DNA of 64,000 nucleotides. Origin: Candidatus Pantoea soli. Its GTDB lineage: Bacteria; Pseudomonadota; Gammaproteobacteria; Enterobacterales; Enterobacteriaceae. Made by a program: the position numbers and the translations under genes. Below are positions 56,148 through 64,000 of the stretch, piece after piece. The stretch is taken from NCBI RefSeq assembly GCF_007833795.1, contig NZ_CP032702.1, forward strand, positions 3,472,001 to 3,536,000, given 5' to 3'. How positions within the stretch are numbered: position 1 is the stretch's first letter; each line of letters begins with the position of its first letter. Under the pieces are notes generated by a model. It searched no databases. It was not told the DNA's origin and saw only the letters and a list, made by a program, of their open reading frames with translations.

Positions 56148-59100
56148 TTACAGCATGCTGTAGTGCTGCGCGAACGCCTCCTCCATCAGTGGCAACGCAT
56201 CAGTTGCGGCATTTACCCCACTCTGAGTGTGCTGCTGCAGATCCGCGTTTTCCAGCGCCAGCACCGGCTGAGCCGCAGACTGCGCGGTCTCGCTTTCCAC
56301 CCCGTCTGTCAGCAGTAAGTCATCAGCGTGCAGCAGCAGGCTGTTGAGCGGCGGCAGGTAGCCGTTGACGGTGAGATCATAGGACTCACTGCTGTTGTCA
56401 TAGGCATCACGCACCGTAATGTGATGCTCACCGTTGCGTAGCAGCAAATTATTGAGGCTCCAGCCACCTGTCCAGCTGGTTGTAACGCTGCCGAGATACT
56501 TCTCACCGTCGTACAGTTTCAGCGTCTGGAGAGGCTCACCGTTACCGTGCAGGCTAAAGCGATTGTCGGTCGCCGTACCATTGTCATCAATAATTCCGTC
56601 GCTTTCGGTGAAAGCCAGGCTAATTTCAGGCTTCACGATGTCATCACTCTCGACAGTCAGGGTGAACACCTGTGAAATAAAATCACTTCCGCCCAGCGAG
56701 GTGGACAGGAAATACTGATGTTCCCCCTGTGGCAGTGGATAATCGGATTTAATGCTGAAGTTGCCATTTTCATCCGCGAACGCCACGGCTATGCCGCGAT
56801 AATCGCCTTCGTTGTCCACCATGTGCAGCACCACCGCCTTGCCGGGCGCTGCCTTGCCGGTAAACGCTGCATAGCGATCGTCCGTGGTCGCCCCCGACTG
56901 CAGCAGGCCCTGCTGCTCACCCACGTTATCTCTGACGCCCAGCAGCTCGATTTCCGCTACGTAATCCACCACCTTCAGCCTGAAATCGATGCTCTGTTGA
57001 TTGCCGGCGTAGCTGACCGTCAGCGTATGTTCGCCCAGCGCGAGTGCAGACTGCGGCGTATAGTACCACTTGCCATCGCTCTGGACGCGGGTCGTCCCGA
57101 GATAATTGCCGTTATCGTAGATATACACTGCAGCGCCTGGCTGACCTGATCCCACCAGCGTTGGATGGGTATCATCGCTGCTGGCACCGCTGATGAGCAC
57201 ACCCTGATCGCGGCCGGCATTATCAAACACCTGCTCCAGCACTAACGGTTCTGGCTGCGGTTCGGTGATAGTGATGACAAACGCTTCGCCCTGCGCGGCG
57301 CTGTAGGTATCGCTGACGGTGAAGCGGTGCTCGCCGGCAGGAAGGTTGCCCGGTGCGGTATAGCGCCAGGTGCCGTCGGCTTCCACGTAGACGCCGCCCA
57401 GATAACGTCCATTATCAAAGACATAAACAGCGGACCCCGGCTCGCCCCTGCCCTGCAGCGTGGGCGTTTTGTCGTCGGTGCTGGCGCCGTTTTGCAGCGA
57501 TCCCTGCTCCGCGCCGACGTTGTCATAGGCGCTGTCGATTGTCAGCGGCGCTTTCGGTGGCTCGGTAATCGTCACCGTGAGGGCATCGCCAGCCGGGCCC
57601 TTATCATCCTGTACGGTAAAGCTGTGCTCACCTGCGCTCAGGTCATAGCCCGGCGTGAAGCGCCAGCTCCCGTCCTGCTGCACATAGGTGTAGCCAAGAT
57701 AACGTCCATTATCAAAGACATAAACAGCGGAACCCGGCTCGCCCCTGCCCTGCAGCGTGGGCGTTTTGTCGTCGGTGCTGGCGCCGTTTTGCAGCGATCC
57801 CTGCTCCGCGCCGACGTTGTCATAGATACTTTCCAGCGTCAGCGGCGCTTTCGGTGGCTCGGTAATCGTCACCGTGAGGGCATCGCCAGCCGGGCCCTTA
57901 TCATCCTGTACGGTAAAGCTGTGCTCACCTGCGCTCAGGTCATAGCCCGGCGTGAAGCGCCAGCTGCCGTCCTGCTGCACATAGGTGTAGCCAAGATAAC
58001 GTCCATTATCAAAGACATAAACAGCAGAACCCGGCTCGCCTTTGCCCTGCAGCGTGGGCGTTTTGTCGTCGGTGCTGGCGCCGTTTTGCAGCGCACCCTG
58101 CTCCGCGCCGACGTTGTCATAGATACTTTCCAGCGTCAGCGGCGCTTTCGGTGGCTCGGTAATCGTCACCGTGAGGGCATCACCAGCCGGGCCCTTATCA
58201 TCCTGTACGGTAAAGCTGTGCTCACCTGCGCTCAGGTCATAGCCCGGCGTGAAGCGCCAGCTGCCGTCCTGCTGCACATAGGTGTAGCCAAGATAACGTC
58301 CATTATCAAAGACATAAACAGCAGAACCCGGCTCGCCTTTGCCCTGCAGCGTGGGCGTTTTGTCGTCGGTGCTGGCGCCGTTTTGCAGCGCACCCTGCTC
58401 CGCGCCGACGTTGTCATAGATACTTTCCAGCGTCAGCGGCGCTTTCGGTGGCTCGGTAATCGTCACCGTGAGGGCATCACCAGCCGGGCCCTTATCATCC
58501 TGTACGGTAAAGCTGTGCTCACCTGCGCTCAGGTCATAGCCCGGCGTGAAGCGCCAGCTGCCGTCCTGCTGCACATAGGTGTAGCCAAGATAACGTCCAT
58601 TATCAAAGACATAAACAGCAGAACCCGGCTCGCCTTTGCCCTGCAGCGTGGGCGTTTTGTCGTCGGTGCTGGCGCCGTTTTGCAGCGCACCCTGCTCCGC
58701 GCCGACGTTGTCATAGATACTTTCCAGCGTCAGCGGCGCTTTCTCTGGCCCGATGAGGGTGATGGCAAAGGCTCCGCTCTCGCGGCCGCCGGTATCCTTT
58801 ATCGTAAAGCTGTGCTGGCCTGGGCTTAGCTCACTTCCTGGCGTGTAACTCCAGTGGCCAGTCTGGTAAACACGCGCATATCCCAGATACAGGCCATTAT
58901 CATAGATATATATCACTGAACCCGGCTCACCCCTGCCCTGCAGCGTCGGGGTTTTATCGTCGGTGCTGCCACCGTTTTTCAGCGCTCCCTGCTCTGCACC
59001 GACGTTGTCATAGATGCTTTCAAGCAGCAGCGGTACCTGCGTGATGGTAATCGTGACGGCTTCACTCGTCGTGCCCGCTGCGGTCTGGGCAGTAAACTGA

Positions 59101-61469
59101 TGGCTGCCGGTATTCAGTTCAGTGCGCGGGGTAAAACTCCAGCTGCCGTCCTGATTTACCCGGGTCTCTCCCAGATAACGCTGACCGTCAAAGAGATAGA
59201 CGGCTGAGCCTGGCTCTCCCTTACCCTGCAGCGTTGGCGTTCGGTCATCGGTGCTGTCGCCGTTTTTCAGCACGCCCTGCTCCGGGCCAGCGTTGTCGTA
59301 CAAGGTATCTAACGACAAGGGTACGCCGGTGAGGATGAGTTTGAACTCACCGGCCTGCCGGTCTGCATCGTCCCAGACGGTGAAAGTATGCTCGCCCGGC
59401 GACAGATCCCAGCGTGGCGTAAAGCTCCAGCTGCCGTCCTGCTGTACATCCGTATACCCGAGGTAGTGACCATTATCTGCAATGTATACCCGGGAGCCAG
59501 GCTCGCCCCGCCCCTGCAGCGTCGGGGTTTTGTCGTCGGTGCTGTCACCGTTTTTCAGCGATCCCTGCTCTGCGCCGACGTTGTCATAGATGCTGTCGAG
59601 CGTCAGCGGGGCTTTAGGTGGCTCGGTAATAGTGAGAGTAAACAGGCTGCTCTTGCGCCCCAGATCATCTTCTGCCGAGAAGCTGTGCTGGCCTGCTTCA
59701 AGGGTGTAGGCCGGTGTGAAATGCCAGCTGCCGTCCTGCTGTACAATGGCGCTGCCGAGATAGTGATTAGCATCTAAGATATAAACCCGTGTCCCCGGCT
59801 CACCTTTGCCCTGCAGCGTGGGCGTTTTATCATCGGTGCTGGCGCCGTTGTGCAGCGCACCCTGCTCCGCGCCGAAATTGTCGCTGGCGCTGTCAATAAT
59901 CAACGGCATCTCTGGCGAGCTGGTGACAATTACTTCATAAATTTCACTGCGCTCGCCTGTCAGTTTGTAACCGACCCGCAGATTATGCCTGCCAGGCATG
60001 AGGGGATTCGCTGGCGTAAAGCGCCAGGAGCCGTCATTTTGTACCGTTGTCTGACCAATATAGACAACCCCGTCAAACACATACACCATTGCACCTGGAA
60101 TACCGGTACCAACCAGCGTTGGTTTTTTATCATCGGTGCTGCCGCCGTTTTCCACGGAACCCTGCGTGTCGCCAACGTCATCCAGCAGGTTGCTGATCAT
60201 CAGCGGCGCTTTAAAGGTGGCATCAATAGTAACCCTGAAGATCTCATCTGGTTCCTGCAGCAGACTATAGGTAACCCAAAGATTGTGTTCACCTGTGTCT
60301 AACGCTGCAGAAGGCGTGAAATGCCAGGTACCGTCATTTTCTACCGTGGCCTGACCCAGATTATGCCTGCCATCAATGATGTAGATGACAGCGCCTGGTT
60401 TACCGGTACCTTGCAGGGTCGGCAATCTGTCATCTGTGCTGCCGCCATTTTCAACCTGCCCTGTTTTATCTCCTGCATCGTCGTACAGGCTGGTGATCAT
60501 CAGAGGGGGTACAGGCTGTTCTGTGATAGTGACGGAGAATGCATTGCTTACCTGCTCAGCCTCGTTCTGCACCGTAAAGCGATGTTCACCTGCGGCCAGC
60601 GCTGTTTGCGGAGTGAAATGCCAGGTACCGTCCTCCTGCACAAAAGTGAAGGCCAGCGGACTGCCATTATCGAAAATATAAATTTGCTCACCGGATATCC
60701 CTCTGCCCGACAAGGTCAGCGTTTTATCATCGGTGGTGTCGCCATTTTTAAGCGCACCCTGTTCTGCACCGTAATTGTCATAGACGGAATCAAGAGTCAG
60801 CGGCGTCTCCGGTGTAACGGCCGGAAGATCAATGGTAAAACTGAACGGCCCATATGCTGCGCTGGCGGTTTTTGCGGTCAGCGCGTGCGCGCCTTCAGTT
60901 AGTGGCTGATCGGGCGTAATGATAAAATTACCGTTATGATCCGCATAACCGCGCCCGATAAGCGTCTCGCCATCGTAGATCAACACCTCTTCATTCGGCT
61001 TGCTCACGCCGCCGATAATGAGATCCAACTGCGGGATCACCGCGCCCTGGCCAAAATAGTCGCCTGAATTGTCCGCCGCTTTTACACCGGTGATTTTCAA
61101 CGCGTATTCGCTGGCGGGATCAATCGTAATTGCAAACGCGGCGCTGGTGGCGCTTTCAGTTTTCGCGGTGATCTGATGTGTGCCGTTGGGCAGCGCCTGC
61201 GGCAGTTCAACCACCCAGAAACCTTCACTGCTGACGCGCTCACTGCCTATTACGCGGTTGTTTTCATCGTAAAGCGTGACCAGCTCGCCCGGTTTTCCCT
61301 GGCCCATAAACTGCGGTTTGGTGTCATCGGTTACGCCACCGTGGTCAACACCGATCCTTTGCGGACCGACATCATCATAGGCAGCGGTAATGGTTAACGT
61401 CTCTTTTCCGGGTGTTTCTGCAAAGGTTGCAGCACGTGTAGCGGGGATATCATGGGTATATTTAGGCAT
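56148..61469 (-). CDS. Giant tandem Ig-like repeat protein, putative adhesin
   Basis: 1773 residues made almost wholly of about 17 tandem Ig-like domains of roughly 95-100 residues. The unit pattern is LTLESIYDNVGAEQG, NGxSTDDKTPTLQGxGEPG, VYxFDNGxYLG, VQQDGSWxFTP, GEHSFTV and VTIT. Domains 1-2 and 15-17 are divergent and 10-13 nearly identical. There is no N-terminal signal peptide (MPKYTHDIPATRAATF). The last about 70 residues are non-Ig, with LLLHADDLLLTD and a C-terminal FAQHYSML, as expected of a C-terminal secretion signal of a type I secreted adhesin (SiiE/BapA style), but no ABC exporter, membrane-fusion or TolC gene is nearby. AGGAC precedes the ATG. Function as a surface or biofilm protein is inferred. 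Confidence 0.8.
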   Translation of the reverse strand: MPKYTHDIPATRAATFAETPGKETLTITAAYDDVGPQRIGVDHGGVTDDTKPQFMGQGKPGELVTLYDENNRVIGSERVSSEGFWVVELPQALPNGTHQITAKTESATSAAFAITIDPASEYALKITGVKAADNSGDYFGQGAVIPQLDLIIGGVSKPNEEVLIYDGETLIGRGYADHNGNFIITPDQPLTEGAHALTAKTASAAYGPFSFTIDLPAVTPETPLTLDSVYDNYGAEQGALKNGDTTDDKTLTLSGRGISGEQIYIFDNGSPLAFTFVQEDGTWHFTPQTALAAGEHRFTVQNEAEQVSNAFSVTITEQPVPPLMITSLYDDAGDKTGQVENGGSTDDRLPTLQGTGKPGAVIYIIDGRHNLGQATVENDGTWHFTPSAALDTGEHNLWVTYSLLQEPDEIFRVTIDATFKAPLMISNLLDDVGDTQGSVENGGSTDDKKPTLVGTGIPGAMVYVFDGVVYIGQTTVQNDGSWRFTPANPLMPGRHNLRVGYKLTGERSEIYEVIVTSSPEMPLIIDSASDNFGAEQGALHNGASTDDKTPTLQGKGEPGTRVYILDANHYLGSAIVQQDGSWHFTPAYTLEAGQHSFSAEDDLGRKSSLFTLTITEPPKAPLTLDSIYDNVGAEQGSLKNGDSTDDKTPTLQGRGEPGSRVYIADNGHYLGYTDVQQDGSWSFTPRWDLSPGEHTFTVWDDADRQAGEFKLILTGVPLSLDTLYDNAGPEQGVLKNGDSTDDRTPTLQGKGEPGSAVYLFDGQRYLGETRVNQDGSWSFTPRTELNTGSHQFTAQTAAGTTSEAVTITITQVPLLLESIYDNVGAEQGALKNGGSTDDKTPTLQGRGEPGSVIYIYDNGLYLGYARVYQTGHWSYTPGSELSPGQHSFTIKDTGGRESGAFAITLIGPEKAPLTLESIYDNVGAEQGALQNGASTDDKTPTLQGKGEPGSAVYVFDNGRYLGYTYVQQDGSWRFTPGYDLSAGEHSFTVQDDKGPAGDALTVTITEPPKAPLTLESIYDNVGAEQGALQNGASTDDKTPTLQGKGEPGSAVYVFDNGRYLGYTYVQQDGSWRFTPGYDLSAGEHSFTVQDDKGPAGDALTVTITEPPKAPLTLESIYDNVGAEQGALQNGASTDDKTPTLQGKGEPGSAVYVFDNGRYLGYTYVQQDGSWRFTPGYDLSAGEHSFTVQDDKGPAGDALTVTITEPPKAPLTLESIYDNVGAEQGSLQNGASTDDKTPTLQGRGEPGSAVYVFDNGRYLGYTYVQQDGSWRFTPGYDLSAGEHSFTVQDDKGPAGDALTVTITEPPKAPLTIDSAYDNVGAEQGSLQNGASTDDKTPTLQGRGEPGSAVYVFDNGRYLGGVYVEADGTWRYTAPGNLPAGEHRFTVSDTYSAAQGEAFVITITEPQPEPLVLEQVFDNAGRDQGVLISGASSDDTHPTLVGSGQPGAAVYIYDNGNYLGTTRVQSDGKWYYTPQSALALGEHTLTVSYAGNQQSIDFRLKVVDYVAEIELLGVRDNVGEQQGLLQSGATTDDRYAAFTGKAAPGKAVVLHMVDNEGDYRGIAVAFADENGNFSIKSDYPLPQGEHQYFLSTSLGGSDFISQVFTLTVESDDIVKPEISLAFTESDGIIDDNGTATDNRFSLHGNGEPLQTLKLYDGEKYLGSVTTSWTGGWSLNNLLLRNGEHHITVRDAYDNSSESYDLTVNGYLPPLNSLLLHADDLLLTDGVESETAQSAAQPVLALENADLQQHTQSGVNAATDALPLMEEAFAQHYSML
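57555..58742 (-). repeat. Four near-identical 297-bp tandem units in the Ig-repeat gene
   Basis: Units of exactly 297 bases (99 codons) start on the minus strand at 58742, 58445, 58148 and 57851. Each begins KAPLTLES and ends TITEPP. The first three differ only at scattered bases. The fourth shares GSLQ and GRGEPG with the next, more diverged unit. This marks recent duplication and exchange, and copy number may vary between strains or be mis-assembled from short reads. Confidence 0.92.
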
Positions 61470-61612
61470 CTTGTTGTCCTTTTAGATGGTATTGCCAGAA
61501 ATCCCATCCATACTGCAGGCTCAGCCGGTGCGGCTTTACAAGACCCTTCTCGATCGTTACGTAAAGTTTTTACAATCTGTCTTAACAAACGCAATGCATG
61601 TGTCGCTACCGC

Positions 61613-62776
61613 TTACGCGCTCTCCAGCGCCCAGACCCGGTTAAGATCCACGTTTTCCCAGAGCCCGCTCTCCTCGGCGCCGGTGATACTGTCAGTGCAA
61701 AAGCTGTCCCCTAAATCCAGCTCTTCCGGCTTCACTTCACGCTGCGCATGCAGTGACCAGAACACATGCACTTTGGGTTTCATCAGTGAAATCTCACTGG
61801 CTTCAACCACCAGCGCCACGCGCCCGGAGGCCAGCCGCACCAGCGATCCCACCGGATAAATGCCAATGGTCCGTACAAACTCGTGCAGCAGCGTGCTGTC
61901 GAAGTGACCCCGCCAGCTCAGCATCTTGTGCATGGCTTCGGCGGGCGACCAGCCTTTACGATAGGCACGGTCTGAGGTCACAGCATCGTAGACATCACAC
62001 ACCGCGGCCATGCGCGAAAACAGCGAAATCTCTTCGCCTTTCAGGCCATGCGGATAACCGCTGCCATCAAATTTTTCATGATGATGCAGCGCCATATCCA
62101 CCAGATCCTCGCCGGCCTCAGCATCCATCAGCAACTGCGCGCCGATAATCGGGTGCTCACGCATAATGATAAATTCCTCATCGCTGAGTTGCGTGGGCTT
62201 ATTAAGGATGCTGAGCGGCACCGCGGCTTTGCCCACGTCATGCAGCAGTCCGCCCATACCTACCCGTCGCAGCTGGTGCTCATCCAGGCCCATTTTCTTC
62301 CCCAGCGAAATCATCAGGCCGCACACGGCCATAGAGTGCAGATAGGTGTAATCATCGTGGTTTTTCAGCCGCGCTACGCTAAGCAGCGCGGTGGGCGCGC
62401 GGGTAATGGAGCCGGCAATCTCATCCACCAGCTCCAGCATAAACCCCAGATCCAGCCCCCGGCCCATGCGCGCCTCATTAAACATGGCCAGCACCTGTGG
62501 CTTGCCCTGATTAAAGATGGTTTGCGCCTGATCCAGCTCCTGAAAAAAGGGCGTTCTGGCTATGTCTTTTTGCACGACCGGCGGCACCGGCAACGGCACC
62601 GATTTATCCGGATCGATCCAGACCTGCTGAATCCCTTCATGGCGGATTTGGGCGATCTGTCGTGTGTCAGTGATCAGCATCTGGTTGCGAATGCCTTTGT
62701 CTTTTAACCACCAAACCTCAAGTTTGTGGATAAACATTCCCTGGCGCAGTTCGTCAACGGAAATCAGCTTTATCAC
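61613..62776 (-). CDS. HD-GYP domain c-di-GMP phosphodiesterase
   Basis: 387 residues. An N-terminal DUF3391 region (IKLISVDELRQGMFIHKLE, then QIRHEGIQQVWIDPDKS) is followed by an HD-GYP domain with GGLLHDVGKAAVP, MREHPIIGAQLL, HHHEKFDGSGYPHGLKG and AAVCDVYDAVTSDRAYRKG, all key residues kept. It is predicted to hydrolyse c-di-GMP. The GTG at 62776 is chosen since GGAGGG lies five bases upstream and it begins the conserved VIKLISVDELR. It ends 143 bases before the Ig-repeat gene on the same strand, with no terminator seen between, so the two may be linked. Confidence 0.92.
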   Translation of the reverse strand: MIKLISVDELRQGMFIHKLEVWWLKDKGIRNQMLITDTRQIAQIRHEGIQQVWIDPDKSVPLPVPPVVQKDIARTPFFQELDQAQTIFNQGKPQVLAMFNEARMGRGLDLGFMLELVDEIAGSITRAPTALLSVARLKNHDDYTYLHSMAVCGLMISLGKKMGLDEHQLRRVGMGGLLHDVGKAAVPLSILNKPTQLSDEEFIIMREHPIIGAQLLMDAEAGEDLVDMALHHHEKFDGSGYPHGLKGEEISLFSRMAAVCDVYDAVTSDRAYRKGWSPAEAMHKMLSWRGHFDSTLLHEFVRTIGIYPVGSLVRLASGRVALVVEASEISLMKPKVHVFWSLHAQREVKPEELDLGDSFCTDSITGAEESGLWENVDLNRVWALESA

Positions 62777-62952
62777 GATATCCCTCCTTAATATCTGTGG
62801 AAGATAAGAAGGGATATCGGCATTTGTGCAAAAAATCTTCAGGGTAAAATCGTGCGTCAGCTGCGCGTCTGCTGCGTAAAGTGTGCAGGCCGGCCGCCAT
62901 GCAACGCGCTTTCTTGCCGGCCTCACGGCAGCGGCGGTTTTTTATCAATGCC

Positions 62953-64000
62953 TTAAACCGCTTTCACCCCCTGCGCGGCGGCGGCTTGCGCCGGCGAGCC
63001 GGCAGCGGGGATCTGCGTATCCCCGACGCGCTGAATCGGACCCATCACCAGCAGGAACAGCAGCGCGGCGATAACACAGTGCGCCGCCACAAACGCCAGC
63101 CCGATACTGTAGCTGCCGGTCAGGCCCACAATCACGCCAAACAGCAGCGGAGTAATAAAGCCTGCCATGTTGCCAATGCCGTTGAAAATCGCGCCCGCCA
63201 GGCCAATCGCCTCTTTTGGCGCGGTGTCGCTGACCAGCGTCCAGGTTCCGGCCCCGGCCGCAATGCCTTTGCCAAAAAAGGCAAACGACATGATGGCAAT
63301 GATCCCGGCGTTAGTCGGAATGACCGCCGCCAGCACCAGCGAAGCGGCCATCAGCATGCCGGCGATATAGGGCGCTTTGCGCGCCCATGAGAGGCTCCAG
63401 CCGCGCGCCAGCAGCATGTCAGAAAGATAACCGCCGCTGATGCCGCCAAGAAAGCCAAACAGCGCCGGTGCGATGGTGGCAAAACCGGCTTCCATGATGT
63501 TCATTCCGCGGGCCTGTACCAGATAAATCGGGAACCAGGTGATAAAGAAGTAGCTCAGGGCGATGATGCAATACTGGCCGAGGTAGGCGCACCACAGCAT
63601 GCGATTGCTGAGCAGCAGCCTGAACAGGGCTTTGCTGATCGGCGGGCGGGCTTTCAGGGTCTGCGCTGCGTCAATGTCCACCAGCGCACCTCCCTGTTCG
63701 ATATAGCGCAGTTCGCTGGCGGAGACGTGCGGATGCTGTTTCGGGCTGCGCATATACCAGGCCCAGACAAACACCGCCAGCACGCCAATGGCGCCCAGCA
63801 CAAAGAAGGGCCACTCCCAGCCGTAGCGCGTCACCAGCCAGCCGGAAAGCGGCGAGAAGATCGCCACGGCAAAATACTGCGCCGAGGCAAACAGCGCCGA
63901 GGCGCGTCCGCGTTCTGCGCCGGGAAACCACATAATCACTGCGCGCGCATTGGCGGGAAAGCTGGGGGCTTCAATCAGCCCCAGCGCAAAGCGCAGCACG
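62953..64000 (-). CDS. MFS transporter, glucarate/galactarate (GudP/GarP) type, partial
   Basis: The C-terminal 348 residues of an anion:cation symporter family MFS protein; the N-terminus lies beyond the right edge and the frame is open to base 64000. It follows E. coli GudP closely: LIEAPSFPANARAVIMWFPG, FASAQYFAVAIFSPLSGW, GQYCIIALSYFFITWFPIYL, then VQARGMNIMEAGF, AFFGKGIAAGAG and DTAPKEAIGLAGAIFNGIGN. It probably imports D-glucarate, galactarate or a related hexarate. Without catabolic neighbours in view the exact substrate is uncertain. Confidence 0.88.
   Translation of the reverse strand, partial: VLRFALGLIEAPSFPANARAVIMWFPGAERGRASALFASAQYFAVAIFSPLSGWLVTRYGWEWPFFVLGAIGVLAVFVWAWYMRSPKQHPHVSASELRYIEQGGALVDIDAAQTLKARPPISKALFRLLLSNRMLWCAYLGQYCIIALSYFFITWFPIYLVQARGMNIMEAGFATIAPALFGFLGGISGGYLSDMLLARGWSLSWARKAPYIAGMLMAASLVLAAVIPTNAGIIAIMSFAFFGKGIAAGAGTWTLVSDTAPKEAIGLAGAIFNGIGNMAGFITPLLFGVIVGLTGSYSIGLAFVAAHCVIAALLFLLVMGPIQRVGDTQIPAAGSPAQAAAAQGVKAV

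Noticed and set aside
57555..58742. Tandem repeats as a CRISPR array
   Set aside because: Units are 297 bases, in frame and coding, with no short repeat-spacer pattern and no cas genes.
57327..58829. 500-residue open frame on the plus strand inside the Ig-repeat gene
   Set aside because: It is antisense to the repeats, carries the same 99-codon period, and is open only because the repeats lack stops in that frame. It has no family features.

Overview
The window reads as a chromosomal segment of a GC-rich Enterobacterales member, most likely Erwiniaceae (Pantoea/Erwinia-like). This is inferred from enterobacterial-type HemB, Gor, PrlC, PitA, UspA/UspB, ProP and KdpFABCD, and from a stretch with E. 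coli-like gene order (yhhS-yhhT, then yhiN-pitA-uspB-uspA-rsmJ-prlC-rlmJ-gor), broken by insertions and lacking dtpB. No rRNA, tRNA, CRISPR array, insertion sequence, integrase or phage gene was seen.

1-10.2 kb is a myo-inositol catabolic locus: iolD-iolG-iolE on minus (iolE runs off the left edge), iolC fused to an aldolase-like domain on plus, an RpiR-type regulator (iolR), and iolA-iolB on minus. ATTTCAT/ATGAAAT elements recur before iolD, iolC, iolR and iolA and probably form one regulon with IolR. Between iolA and yhhS lies a plus-strand terminator with no gene in front of it, a possible small RNA.

10.4-26.5 kb carries yhhS/yhhT, a CSS-EAL c-di-GMP phosphodiesterase coupled to a 2-hydroxyacid dehydrogenase, a membrane winged-helix regulator with a FidL-like partner, proP with a long leader hairpin, hemB, the frameshifted remnant of a GAF-domain gene, an exported hydrolase, a MarA/SoxS-size AraC regulator with a Cys-containing tail, and a nanE/PTS/RpiR module for an amino sugar.

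26.6-40 kb is the conserved core (yhiN, pitA, uspB, uspA, rsmJ, prlC, rlmJ, gor) with an inserted lipoprotein gene, a CPBP protease gene and rbn. 40-48 kb holds assorted metabolic and transport genes: an MDR oxidoreductase, a YcaC-like hydrolase, a bestrophin, a Tat-type hydrolase, a CPA1 antiporter, and an MFS/LysR divergent pair.

48-56 kb is the kdpFABCD potassium system. A KdpE-box-like sequence lies before kdpF, but kdpE is absent after kdpD, where yqhA sits instead. 56-61.5 kb encodes a 1773-residue protein of about 17 tandem Ig-like domains, four of them encoded by near-identical 297-bp units. An HD-GYP c-di-GMP phosphodiesterase gene lies directly upstream on the same strand. The right edge cuts a glucarate/galactarate-type MFS transporter.
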